DNA of 64,000 nucleotides, from assembly GCF_027947595.1 (NCBI RefSeq), contig NZ_CP116257.1, forward strand, positions 620,001 to 684,000. Direction: 5' to 3'. Under the pieces are notes generated by a model, which saw only the letters and a list, made by a program, of their open reading frames with translations, was not told where the DNA came from and made no database searches. The stretch comes from Streptomyces lienomycini. GTDB taxonomy: Bacteria; Actinomycetota; Actinomycetes; Streptomycetales; Streptomycetaceae. This document shows positions 1 to 11,485 of this stretch, piece by piece (position 1 is the first letter of the stretch; each line of letters opens with the position of its first letter). Made by a program: the position numbers and the translations under genes.

Positions 1-1
1 G

Positions 2-834
<833 letters not shown>

Positions 835-838
<4 letters not shown>

Positions 839-2493
839 GCGCAACAGCCGTCCACAGCCTGTGGACAACGGCGGCGACGGCGGCCGACCCGATCGCCAAG
901 ATCGACGCCCCGAAGATCGAGTACGGGCAGCTGTCGCCCGTCCTGATCGTCATGGGCGCGGCGATCATCGGAATCCTGGTCGAGGCCTTCGTGCCGCGCC
1001 GGTCCCGCTACTACGCCCAGATGTTCGTGTCCGTCGTCGCCCTGATCGCGGCGTTCGCGGCGGTCGTCGCGCTCGCGGCGCGCGGGTACGGCACGACCAA
1101 GGCCGGCATCACGGCGATGGGCGCCGTCGCCGTCGACGGACCGGCCCTGTTCCTGCAGGGCACCATCCTGCTGACCAGCCTGGTCGGCCTCTTCACCTTC
1201 GCCGAGCGGCGCCTCGACCCGGAGCTGCACGGCAACCGCGTCGACTCCTTCGCCGCGCAGGCGGCCGCCGTACCCGGCAGCGAGAGCGAGCAGAAGGCGG
1301 TCAAGGCGGGCTTCACCACCACGGAGGTGTTCCCGCTCCTGCTCTTCGCCGTCGTCGGCATGCTGGTCTTCCCGGCGGCCAACGACCTGCTGACGCTCTT
1401 CGTGGCCCTGGAGGTCTTCTCCCTCCCGCTGTACCTGCTGTGCGCGCTGGCCCGCCGCAAGCGGCTCATGTCGCAGGAGGCGGCGGTCAAGTACTTCCTG
1501 CTCGGCGCGTTCGCCTCCGCGTTCACCCTGTTCGGCATCGCCCTGCTCTACGGCTACGCGGGCTCGATGTCGTACGGCACGATCGCCCAGGTCGTCGACG
1601 GCACGGTGCAGAACATCACCCCGGCGCTCGCCGACACCATGGGCAACGACGCCCTGCTGCTCGTCGGCTCCGCGCTGATCGTCATGGGCCTGCTGTTCAA
1701 GGTGGGCGCGGTGCCGTTCCACATGTGGACGCCGGACGTGTACCAGGGTGCGCCGACGCCGGTGACCGGCTTCATGGCGGCGGCGACCAAGGTGGCCGCC
1801 TTCGGCGCCCTGCTCCGCATCCTGTACGTCGTCCTGCCCGGCCTGCGCTGGGACTGGCGGCCGGTGATGTGGGGCGTGGCGATCGTCACCATGCTGGCCG
1901 GCGCGATCGTCGCGATCACGCAGACCGACATCAAGCGGCTGCTGGCGTACTCGTCGATCGCGCACGCGGGCTTCATCCTCGCCGGTGTGATCGCGACGAC
2001 GCCGGAGGGCATCTCGTCCGTCCTCTTCTACCTCGCCGCGTACTCCTTCGTCACGATCGGTGCCTTCGCGGTCGTCACGCTGGTGCGCGACGCGGGCGGC
2101 GAGGCGACGCACCTGTCGAAGTGGGCCGGGCTCGGCCGCAGGTCCCCGTTGGTGGCGGCGGTGTTCGCGGTGTTCCTGCTGGCCTTCGCCGGTATCCCGC
2201 TGACCTCCGGGTTCTCCGGGAAGTTCGCCGTGTTCAAGGCGGCGGCGGAGGGCGGTGCGGCCCCGCTGGTCGTGATCGGTGTGATCTCGTCGGCGATCGC
2301 GGCGTTCTTCTACATCCGCGTGATCGTGCTCATGTTCTTCAGCGAGCCCCGCCCCGAGGGCCCGACGGTCGCGGTGCCGTCCCCGCTGACGATGACGGCG
2401 ATCGCCGTGGGCGTGGCGGTCACGGTGGTGCTCGGTGTGGCGCCGCAGTACTTCCTGGACCTGGCGGGTCAGGCGGGGGTGTTCGTGCGCTGA
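835..2493 (+). CDS. nuoN: NADH-quinone oxidoreductase subunit N (first nuo operon)
   Basis: This 552-residue polytopic membrane protein is the last gene of a Complex I operon entering from the left. It has the proton-antiporter-like core, with KVGAVPFHMWTPDVYQGAPT near residues 285-305 and a second conserved lysine in QTDIKRLLAYSSIAHAG. It is somewhat longer than the E. coli subunit (about 485 aa), with a loop near residues 110-165. The GTG start at 835 overlaps the nuoM stop. A second, distinct nuoN copy lies at 47.7 kb. A hairpin 27 bp after the stop probably ends the operon. Confidence 0.97.
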
Positions 2494-2520
2494 CGCCGCG
2501 CTCGCGGCTTCGTGGCTTCA

Positions 2521-2566
2521 CGGCTGTGGTCCGGTACCTCCTCGAGGAGATGCCGGACCACAGCCG
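2521..2566 (+). terminator. Terminator hairpin after first nuo operon
   Basis: A perfect 14-bp inverted repeat (2521-2534 with 2553-2566) encloses an 18-nt loop that itself holds the palindrome CTCCTCGAGGAG. It lies 27 bp past nuoN. There is no U-tract, which is usual for Streptomyces. It also forms the 3' edge of a decayed minus-strand coding segment. Confidence 0.75.
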
Positions 2567-2797
2567 TTCGCGGGAGAGGGAGTCCGGCGAGGTGACTTCC
2601 ACCGCCAGCACGACTTCGGTCGCGGGTACGCGTGTCTGTTCGAGACTCGTCAGCGCCTCCTCCCGCAGGACGATCACGTCCGGCTCCAGCCGGTTCTGCC
2701 GGTCCACGTCGATGCTGAACCTGCACAGAACGTCGAGCCCGCGTACGGCGCCCCTGGAGAGCTCGCGGCCGAAGAGGCTCGTGGCCCTCCGTGAGGA
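2562..2797 (-). pseudogene. Remnant of a Uma2-family (DUF820) protein
   Basis: The minus strand between nuoN and recQ reads as about 75 residues resembling the middle of Streptomyces Uma2-family putative nucleases. It has the LEPDVIVLREEAL segment, then TRVPATEVVLAVEVTSPDS. EPD and VEV-SPDS are the conserved motifs around the predicted PD-(D/E)XK-like site. There is no convincing start or RBS upstream, and after SPDSLSRER the sequence runs into the nuo terminator hairpin, so the C-terminal half is missing. I read it as a decayed gene fragment. Family assignment comes from recalled motifs. Confidence 0.55.
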
Positions 2798-2917
2798 GTG
2801 AAGCCTGTGGATAACTCCGAGGCTGTCGGTGCGGACCCCTATCGTTGAGGCAGTGGTCGAGGCAGGACGGGCCGGGCGGACCGGACGGGCGAGGCAGTAC
2901 GTACGGGGGACCAGACG

Positions 2918-4948
<2,031 letters not shown>

Positions 4949-5012
4949 GGGCGCCCCACGCCTCCCAGCGGCACAGCCGCACGACTGCCCGGGGCCACGG
5001 CGGCCACGGCGG

Positions 5013-5951
5013 TTACGCCAGTGCCGTCAGTCCCGGGGCGAAGGTGATGAGGAGGGGAAGGAGCGGGACCAGGGCGGCTGTCGCCGTGGTGAGGGCGCGA
5101 TGGCGGCGCGGCATGCGGGGCTGGGGCTCCAGGAGGCGGTCGACCCGCTCACCGAGGAGGTGGTGACTGGAGGCGCAGGACAGGACGCCGCGGTGCTGGT
5201 TCAGCTCGATCAGGGCCAGCGCTGTCGTCAGGTGGCCGCAGCGCCGGGAGGCGGTGTCGTCGGCCGAGAGCTCGACGAGGCGGTGGGTCTGGTCGCAGAA
5301 GTGGGCGAAGAGCGGGACCCGCGGGAAGCCGGTGGCCAGGGCGGTGGACAGGTGCAGCAGCCAGTCGTGGCGGGCCCGTGCGTGGCCGCGCTCGTGGGTG
5401 AGCACGGCGTCCAGCTGGTGGTCGGTGAGCCGGTGCAGGGCGCCGGTGGTGACGATCAGCTGGGACGGGCTGCCCGGCATCCACCAGGCGTCCGGGTACT
5501 CGTCCTCCAGGACCAGCAGGGGGCCGCGGGCGGCGGGGAGCCCGGCGGGCAGGTCGGGGGCGCGTTCGCGCAGGTGGGCGCGTGAGCGGGCACGGCGTCG
5601 GCGGGCCTCGACGAGTTCGCGGCCGAGCATCGCGGTCGTCCAGGCCGCACCACCCGCCAGCAGCAGGGTCAGCGCGGCCGCCCAGGCCGGGCCGGCGGAG
5701 AGGTTGTACGCCGCGGTCACCGCGGGCGGCGCAGGCGCGAAGAGCTGGGCGCGGACGGTGCCGAAGACCGCGGTGGCACCGAGGACGAGAGCCGTCAGGC
5801 AGCACAGCAGCACCGTGGCGACCAGGCACTGCCACACCCACAGCGCGACCACGGGATCCCGCTCGGGCCACGCGGAACGGGTCAGCGCACGGGGCACCGG
5901 CACCGCGGCGGTCACGGCGACGACGAACAGCAGGAGCAGGCAGACGGTCAT
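5013..5951 (-). CDS. M56-family (BlaR1-like) membrane metalloprotease
   Basis: The 312-residue protein has about four hydrophobic helices (near 3-22, 38-62, 85-105 and the C-terminal LVPLLPLLITFAP) and the zinc-protease motif HERGH near residues 200-204, in LDAVLTHERGHARARHDWLLH. A downstream ELSADD-like segment supplies the third zinc-ligand context. M56 proteins such as BlaR1/MecR1 usually cleave a BlaI-type repressor encoded next door. No blaI-like gene is visible on either side, so its target is unknown. The start at 5951 is the first ATG before the hydrophobic N-terminus. Upstream frame-open sequence is repeats and was not included. Confidence 0.85.
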   Translation of the reverse strand: MTVCLLLLFVVAVTAAVPVPRALTRSAWPERDPVVALWVWQCLVATVLLCCLTALVLGATAVFGTVRAQLFAPAPPAVTAAYNLSAGPAWAAALTLLLAGGAAWTTAMLGRELVEARRRRARSRAHLRERAPDLPAGLPAARGPLLVLEDEYPDAWWMPGSPSQLIVTTGALHRLTDHQLDAVLTHERGHARARHDWLLHLSTALATGFPRVPLFAHFCDQTHRLVELSADDTASRRCGHLTTALALIELNQHRGVLSCASSHHLLGERVDRLLEPQPRMPRRHRALTTATAALVPLLPLLITFAPGLTALA

Positions 5952-6009
5952 GCCACTGGCTCCGGATCCTGGTCGAAGGATGGGCGGCTCTGGCTGTACA
6001 GGGCGGTGC

Positions 6010-6095
6010 GGGCGGTGCAGGCAGTACTGGGCGGTGCTGGCAGTGCTGGGCGGTGCTGGCAGTGCTGGGCGGTGCTGGCAGTGCTGGGCGGTGCC
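6010..6095. repeat. 19-bp tandem repeat, about 4.5 copies
   Basis: The unit is GGGCGGTGCTGGCAGTGCT. Copies lie at 6010 (two mismatches), 6029, 6048 and 6067, with a partial copy at 6086. Three copies are identical, which suggests recent slippage or expansion. It lies 60-145 bp upstream of the M56 protease start. Confidence 0.95.
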
Positions 6096-6271
6096 GGGGT
6101 GAAGTGTGCGTGCTGAGCTGTGTTGTGCGGGCCGGGCGGTGCCGGTCGCGGGCGCACACCGCCCGACGCCAGTATGACGGGGCCGGGCGGTGTGAGGCAG
6201 CCGTCGGCGGGCACCGGATCCGGAAATCGGGCGCACCCCGTCCGGGCGCACGGAACATCCCGGACGTACGT

Positions 6272-6327
6272 GCCGCCGGAGTACGTGTCGCTGGACCGTG
6301 CCGCCGGAGTACGTGTCGCTGGACCGT
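6272..6327. repeat. 28-bp direct repeat, two perfect copies
   Basis: Copies at 6272-6299 and 6300-6327 begin GCCGCCGGAGTACGTGTCGC and are identical and abutting. They lie just past the fahA stop and about 320 bp upstream of the M56 gene. Confidence 0.9.
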
Positions 6328-6352
6328 GTCGCCGCAGACCCGCCCCGACCCG

Positions 6353-7588
6353 TCACACGTCCTTGCCGACCACCCGTCCGGTGACCTCCCCGAGCCCCAC
6401 CCGGACGCCGTCCGGTCCAGGGGCCCAGGCCGACAGGGTCACCACGTCGCCGTCCTCCAGGAACGCCCGCTTGCCGTCGGGGAGTTCCAGCGGTTCGCTG
6501 CCGTTCCAGGTCAGTTCGAGCAGTGACCCGCGCTCCAGCTCGGTCGGCCCGCTCACCGTGCCCGAGCCGTAGAGGTCGCCGGTGCGCAGCGAGGCGCCGT
6601 TGACCGTCAGGTGGGCCAGCTGCTGGGCGGCCGTCCAGTACATGGTGGAGAACGGCGGCTCGGAGACGACGTGACCGTTGACGGCGACGGAGATCCGCAG
6701 GTCGTAGCCACCGGGTTCGTCCCGGTCGTCGGCCGTGTCGTCCAGGTAGGGCAGCAGCGGACCGGTCCGCTCGGGCGGCGCCACCCGCGCCTCCTCCAGG
6801 GCGTCCAGCGGCGTGATCCACGCCGACACCGACGTGGCGAAGGACTTGCCGAGGAACGGGCCGAGGGGGACGTACTCCCAGGCCTGGATGTCGCGTGCGG
6901 ACCAGTCGTTGAGCAGGCAGAGCCCGAAGACGTGCTCGCGGAAGTCGCCGAGGGCGACCGGAGAGCCCAGCTCGGAGGGCACTCCCACGACGAAGCCCAC
7001 CTCCGCCTCGATGTCCAGGCGGACGGACGGTCCGAAGACGGGAGCGGGGTCCGCCGGGGCCTTGCGCTGGCCCGACGGCCGTACGACGTCCGTGCCCGAC
7101 ACGACGACCGTGCCGGAGCGGCCGTGGTAGCCGATCGGGAGGTGCTTCCAGTTGGGGGTGAGGGAGTCGGCGGCGTCGGGGCGGAAGATCTGGCCGACGT
7201 TGCGGGCGTGGTTCTCGGAGGCGTAGAAGTCGACGTAGTCGGCGACCTCGAACGGCAGGTGCAGGGTGACCGACGACAGCGGGTGGAAGAGGGGCTCCAG
7301 GACCTCGCGGTGGGAGGGGACCGTCACCCACGCCGTCAACGCGCGCCGCACGTCCGACCACGCGGTGCGCCCGGCGGCCAGCAGCGGGTTCAGGCTGGGC
7401 CGCGCGAGCAGGGACGCGTACGGCGAGCCGAGCGCGTGGGCCGCCGCGCCCGCGTCGAGGACGTGGTCGCCGAGCCGGACGCCCACCGTCCGGTCCGACC
7501 GGTCGCGCGAGCCGGGGATCGAGAACACGCCGTACGGAAGGTTGTGCGGTCCGAAGGGGTCGCCCTCGGGGACATCGAAGGGGGGCAT
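6353..7588 (-). CDS. fahA: Fumarylacetoacetase
   Basis: The 411-residue enzyme hydrolyses 4-fumarylacetoacetate to fumarate and acetoacetate, the last step of tyrosine/homogentisate degradation, in the cytosol. Its length matches the eukaryotic-type enzyme (about 420). Metal and active-site segments are clear: YVDFYASENHARNVG (Asp, and the His base), DIEAEVGFVVG (two Glu ligands) and LLNDWSARDIQAWEYVPLGPFLGKSF (Asp, Lys). Residues 1-110 form the SH3-like N-terminal domain. The ATG at 7588 has GAGG about 8 nt upstream; an in-frame ATG ten codons earlier is possible. No other tyrosine-catabolism gene is nearby. Confidence 0.95.
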   Translation of the reverse strand: MPPFDVPEGDPFGPHNLPYGVFSIPGSRDRSDRTVGVRLGDHVLDAGAAAHALGSPYASLLARPSLNPLLAAGRTAWSDVRRALTAWVTVPSHREVLEPLFHPLSSVTLHLPFEVADYVDFYASENHARNVGQIFRPDAADSLTPNWKHLPIGYHGRSGTVVVSGTDVVRPSGQRKAPADPAPVFGPSVRLDIEAEVGFVVGVPSELGSPVALGDFREHVFGLCLLNDWSARDIQAWEYVPLGPFLGKSFATSVSAWITPLDALEEARVAPPERTGPLLPYLDDTADDRDEPGGYDLRISVAVNGHVVSEPPFSTMYWTAAQQLAHLTVNGASLRTGDLYGSGTVSGPTELERGSLLELTWNGSEPLELPDGKRAFLEDGDVVTLSAWAPGPDGVRVGLGEVTGRVVGKDV

Positions 7589-7929
7589 CGGGTGCTGCCT
7601 CGCTTTCGTGCTCGCCATGTGCGCCGTGCGCGCCGTGTGCGCCACGCGGCCGGTGTGCTCCACGCGGCCGGTGTGCTCCACGTGGCGCGTGGTCGGGCCA
7701 ACGTTACGGGTGACATACCGGTCTTGGGCAGTGCGGCGGGAGGTGGCGCGGCCCTGCGGCGACCGGCGGGAGAAGGCCGCGGACATCGCGCTCCGCGTCC
7801 GCTCGCGCACGGGAAGTCGTCCGCGGGCCGGGACGCAATCTTGACGCAGTGGTGCGAACGGGGCGACTCTGGGCGGGTGCCGGAAGGTCTCGGGGAGGGG
7901 GCCCTCGACGCGCACGCCAGGGGGAGCGG
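7589..7929. other. Divergent intergenic region, fahA / glycan locus
   Basis: The 341 bp separate divergent genes. They hold a duplicated 18-mer starting CACGCGGCCGGTGTGCTC (7643-7660 and 7661-7678) followed by a degenerate third copy. A possible minus-strand -10 (TAACGT) and a plus-strand TTGACG at 7839-7844 are weak promoter candidates. I see no gene. Confidence 0.5.
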
Positions 7930-9195
7930 ATGGCCATGGGGGAGGCCGGTCCGGTGTCGGTGCGGGATGGTTCGCCGCCGAGGAGACGGCTGGAAGCGAC
8001 CATGCGCGAGCGACTCGGCCGGGAATGCGTGTACGTACCGTCGTGCCGTTTCGGGCTGTACGCGGCACTGCGTCACTGGTGCCCGCCCGGCGGCCGGGTG
8101 CTGATGTCACCGGTCAACGACGACGTCATCCTCTTCGTCGTCCTCGCGGCCGGGCTGCGGCCCGTGCAGGCGCCGCTCGACCCGTCGGACGCGTCCATCG
8201 ACGTCGACGCCGTGCCCGAGGAGGTGTGGGGCTCGCTGTCCGCCGTACTGACGACGAACCTGTACGGCAACCCGGACCCGGCGCCCCGGCTGCGGGCCCG
8301 CTGTGACGCCCTGGGCATCCCGCTGTTCGAGGACGCGGCACACGCCATCGGCAGCGAAGTGGGCGGCCGGCCGGTCGGGGCCTGGGGCGACGCCTCCGTC
8401 TTCAGCCTGTCCAAGCACGTCGGCGCCAGGGCGGGAGGCATCCTCGCGGTCGCCGACCCGGGGCTGCGCGACGCGCTCGAGAAGAGCTGCGACGGCCTGC
8501 TGCTGCCACGCCGCGCCACGGCCGAACTGGCCTACGCCGTCCGGCCGTACGCCGAGGCCGCCGTACGAGGGCTGCGACTGCGGGGAGCCGCCTGGGCCAC
8601 GATGCGGCTGCTGGGGCTGACGGAGCGCGAGGAGATCCGGATGCCGCTGCGCCCGGGGGCACTGGCACGCGCGGCCGCCTCGGCCCCCGGCCTGGACGCC
8701 CACGACCCCTGGGTCCGCGTCGACATGCACGACTACCGGCTGCGCGGCGGCCGGTTCCGGCTCGGGCGGGTCGGACGCCGACTCGACCGGCTGGACGGCG
8801 TACTGGCGGGCTGCCGGGCGGGGACCGAACTGTTGCTGTCCACACGCTGGGCGAAACCGGCGGTCCGGAAAGGCGCGGGCGGCCGGCCGGCGGACGGCGC
8901 GGGCGGGGCGCAGCCGTTGTTCCGGGTGCCGTTGCTCGTCGCGGACCGGGACGCGGCCGTACGCGCGCTGGCCCGGCGCGGCATCGTCGTCGGATACCTC
9001 TACGACCCGCCCCTGGACGACTACGCGGGCGCGGACTTCACCGACCCGTCGCCCGCCCCCGAGGGGGCGCGCTGGTTCGCGCGGCACGCGCTGCCCGTGG
9101 ACCCGCTGCGGGCCCGCGCTGCCGTCGCCGCGTTGGAGGAGTCCGGGGTGCGACCGGCGCACGCACCGGAAGGGCCGGTTCCGTCCGGTGGCTGA
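7930..9195 (+). CDS. DegT/DnrJ/EryC1-family PLP aminotransferase
   Basis: The 421-residue protein has the sugar-aminotransferase fold-type I core. EDAAHA near residue 135 (Asp to the PLP ring nitrogen) and SVFSLSKHVGARAGGI with the Schiff-base lysine at about residue 162 are both present. The N-terminal SCRFGLYAAL and the TNLYGNP loop also fit. Such enzymes aminate nucleotide-keto sugars for surface glycans or antibiotics; the substrate cannot be read from sequence. Start is ambiguous: ATG at 7930 (GGGGGAG only 3 nt away) or 7936 (better spacing). The 3' end overlaps the flippase gene by 8 bp, so the two are co-translated. Confidence 0.85.
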   Translation: MAMGEAGPVSVRDGSPPRRRLEATMRERLGRECVYVPSCRFGLYAALRHWCPPGGRVLMSPVNDDVILFVVLAAGLRPVQAPLDPSDASIDVDAVPEEVWGSLSAVLTTNLYGNPDPAPRLRARCDALGIPLFEDAAHAIGSEVGGRPVGAWGDASVFSLSKHVGARAGGILAVADPGLRDALEKSCDGLLLPRRATAELAYAVRPYAEAAVRGLRLRGAAWATMRLLGLTEREEIRMPLRPGALARAAASAPGLDAHDPWVRVDMHDYRLRGGRFRLGRVGRRLDRLDGVLAGCRAGTELLLSTRWAKPAVRKGAGGRPADGAGGAQPLFRVPLLVADRDAAVRALARRGIVVGYLYDPPLDDYAGADFTDPSPAPEGARWFARHALPVDPLRARAAVAALEESGVRPAHAPEGPVPSGG

Positions 9196-11485
9196 GACCC
9201 GGGTGCACGAGGCCGCCGCGGTGCCCGCGGACCCCGGCCCGCCGCCCTCGGACGGACCCGGCGGCGGCGACTCGCTCTTCAAGAACGCCTACTTCCTCAT
9301 GCTCAGCACCGGCGTCTCCGCCGTGCTCGGCCTGGGCTTCTGGCTCGTGGCCGCCCGCTACTACTCGGAGGAGGCCGTCGGGCAGGGCTCCGCGGCCATC
9401 GCCGCCATGCGGCTGCTCGCCGGCATCACGGCGACCACGATGATCGGCGCCGTCGTCCGCTTCGTGCCGCGCGCGGGGCACGCCACCGGGACGCTGGTGC
9501 GGCGGGTGTACGCGGCGAGTTCGGTGGTCGTCGCCGTCGCCGCCGTCGTCTTCCTGCTCACCCTCGACCGATGGGGTGCGTCCTACGCGCCGCTCGGCAC
9601 GCTCGGGGCGGGGGCGCTGTTCGTCGCCGCGTGCGTGGCCTGGGCACTGCTCACCCTCCAGGACGGTGTGCTGACCGGGCTGCGCAGGGCGGAGTGGGTG
9701 CCCGCCGGGAACGCCGTGTTCTCGGTCGGCAAGCTGGTCCTGCTGGCCGTCCTGGCCGGCACGCTGCCGGTGCTGGGCATCTTCGTGTCCTGGGCGGTGG
9801 CCATCGCGTTCTCCACCGTGCCCCTCGGCTGGCTGGTCTTCCGCAGGCTCATCCCCCGCCAGGCCGCCGCCGACCGCGACGTGCGGCCGCCTGCGGTCCG
9901 CGAGATGGGCCGCTTCCTGGCCGGGGACTCCCTGGGCGCGCTGTTCAGCCTGGCGATGATCAACCTGCTGCCGGTGATGGTCGCGGTCCACTTCGGCGCC
10001 GCGGAGAACGGCTACTTCTACGTCGCCTACACCGTCGGCGGCACCATGGAGTTCATGGCCATCAACATGGCCTCCTCCCTCACCGCGCACGCCTCGCACG
10101 ACCCGCGCCGCCTCGCCGACGGCGTCCGGGGAGCACTGCGCCGCATGACGCTGCTGCTGGTGCCGGTCGTGGCCCTCCTCGTGGCCTTCGCCCCGCAGAT
10201 CCTGCTGCCGTTCGACGAGGACTACGCCGAGCACGGCTCCACCGTGCTGCGGCTGCTCGCCCTCGGAGCGCTGCCCAGGGTCGTGGTCGAGCTGTACATC
10301 GGCGTGCTGCGCGTCCAGGGACGGACCGGGGTGCTCGCCGCCGTGCAGGGCACCATGTGCGTCCTCGTGCTGGGCGGCGCGGCGATGCTGTTCACCCCGG
10401 CCGGGATCGCGGGTGCCGGCTGGGCGGTGCTGGTGAGCATGACGGTGGTCGCCGTCGGCTGCGCACCCGGCCTGCGCGCGGCGCTGCGCGGCCCGGACGA
10501 CGCCGGCGGCAAGGGGCCGCGCACGGCCGGGAACCGACGCCGGGGCAGGAGGGCCCCGGCCGCCACCGGCCCCGAGTACGGCACCCGGTGGGCACGGCTG
10601 AACGCGACCGCCGGACACGACGCCGACCGGGCCGGCCGACCGGCCCACGGGCACGAAGGCACCCCCACCGGGGACGCGGCAGAAGGCGGGGCTGGCGACA
10701 CCGGCAGGACCGACGCCGGTAGGACCGACACCGGTAGGACCGACACCGGTACGACCGCTTCCGGTACCACCGAGGCCGGTGTCCGCGAGCGACGGCTGAG
10801 AGGCACCCTGTGGTACCTGCTCGCCGCCGCCACCGCGGTCTTCTGGGCGGCGCTGCGCGGCCTGCCGTGGCTCGACGCCGCGTCAGGGACCCCCGGGATG
10901 TCCGGACCGCCCGGTCCGTCCGGCGGGTCGGGAAGTCCCGGGGCCGGGCTGACGGGCCGCCGCCTTCTGGCGGAGGTGCCGTGGCCCGCCCTCGTCGCGG
11001 GCGGCCTGCTGCTCCTGGTGTTCGTCGCCTCGGTGACGCTGTGCACGACACGTGACGCGTGGCTGCCCGGGGCGGCTCTCGGGTCCGTGACGCTCGCTCT
11101 GTACACCGCACCCGTGGCCCTCGGATGGCAGCCCCGTGAGGGCGGCGGCGCCGAACCGTTGCTGCGCTGGGTGCCGCAGGCCGCGCTGCTCCTGTGCCTC
11201 GCCCCGCTGGGGCTGCTGCTCCGGCGCGCGGCCGGGCGGCTGACCTGGCCCGGATGCTGGGGAGTGCTGTACGTCGCCGCGGTGGCCGCCTGGGTGTGGC
11301 GACAGGCCCTCGCGCCCGCGGCACTGCCCCTGCTCGTCGTACTCGTCGTAGCCGCCCTGCTCGCACTGCCGCTGCCGCGCCTGTCGTCCCTGTCGTCCCT
11401 GCCGGTCAACGGGAGGGGACGGGCTGGTGGAAGTAGCCGTTCCGCCCCGCCTCGCGGTAACCGTCGAGCCCCGGGCCGTCGTTGA
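9188..11485 (+). CDS. Polysaccharide flippase (Wzx/MATE-like) with extra C-terminal membrane domain
   Basis: The 765-residue membrane protein has residues ~35-430 with about twelve hydrophobic helices in the pattern of O-antigen/lipid-linked glycan flippases (SKNAYFLMLSTGVSAVLGLGFW-like start, RFLAGDSLGALFSLAMI mid). It would move lipid-linked glycan units across the membrane. A basic linker and a 5-residue DTGRT repeat (about 495-525) precede a second block of about six helices to residue 740, roughly 230 residues more than a plain flippase. The GTG start overlaps the aminotransferase gene. The 3' end overlaps the convergent GH26-like gene by 80 bp. Confidence 0.8.
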   Translation: MAETRVHEAAAVPADPGPPPSDGPGGGDSLFKNAYFLMLSTGVSAVLGLGFWLVAARYYSEEAVGQGSAAIAAMRLLAGITATTMIGAVVRFVPRAGHATGTLVRRVYAASSVVVAVAAVVFLLTLDRWGASYAPLGTLGAGALFVAACVAWALLTLQDGVLTGLRRAEWVPAGNAVFSVGKLVLLAVLAGTLPVLGIFVSWAVAIAFSTVPLGWLVFRRLIPRQAAADRDVRPPAVREMGRFLAGDSLGALFSLAMINLLPVMVAVHFGAAENGYFYVAYTVGGTMEFMAINMASSLTAHASHDPRRLADGVRGALRRMTLLLVPVVALLVAFAPQILLPFDEDYAEHGSTVLRLLALGALPRVVVELYIGVLRVQGRTGVLAAVQGTMCVLVLGGAAMLFTPAGIAGAGWAVLVSMTVVAVGCAPGLRAALRGPDDAGGKGPRTAGNRRRGRRAPAATGPEYGTRWARLNATAGHDADRAGRPAHGHEGTPTGDAAEGGAGDTGRTDAGRTDTGRTDTGTTASGTTEAGVRERRLRGTLWYLLAAATAVFWAALRGLPWLDAASGTPGMSGPPGPSGGSGSPGAGLTGRRLLAEVPWPALVAGGLLLLVFVASVTLCTTRDAWLPGAALGSVTLALYTAPVALGWQPREGGGAEPLLRWVPQAALLLCLAPLGLLLRRAAGRLTWPGCWGVLYVAAVAAWVWRQALAPAALPLLVVLVVAALLALPLPRLSSLSSLPVNGRGRAGGSSRSAPPRGNRRAPGRR
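10697..10780 (+). repeat. 15-bp tandem repeat inside flippase gene
   Basis: Five 15-bp units of the type GACACCGGTAGGACC plus a partial sixth encode a pentapeptide repeat (DTGRT, then degenerate TASGT/TEAG). It marks the linker between the flippase core and the extra C-terminal membrane domain. In-frame length variation between strains would be expected. Confidence 0.9.

Larger units (their letters stand above)
5952..6352. other. Intergenic region with two tandem-repeat blocks
   Basis: The 401 bp between the M56 gene and fahA contain a 19-bp tandem repeat (6010-6095) and a duplicated 28-mer (6272-6327). I see no credible gene. Open frames crossing it translate to repetitive HRPALPAPP-type sequence, as expected of GC-rich repeats. 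Confidence 0.6.

Noticed and set aside
850..866. Palindrome GTCCACAG-C-CTGTGGAC as a regulatory site
   Set aside because: It lies inside the nuoN coding start and is explained well enough by its VHSLWT codons; no independent support.
6010..6095. Possible CRISPR array in the 19-bp repeats
   Set aside because: The units abut with no unique spacers and there are no cas genes in the window.
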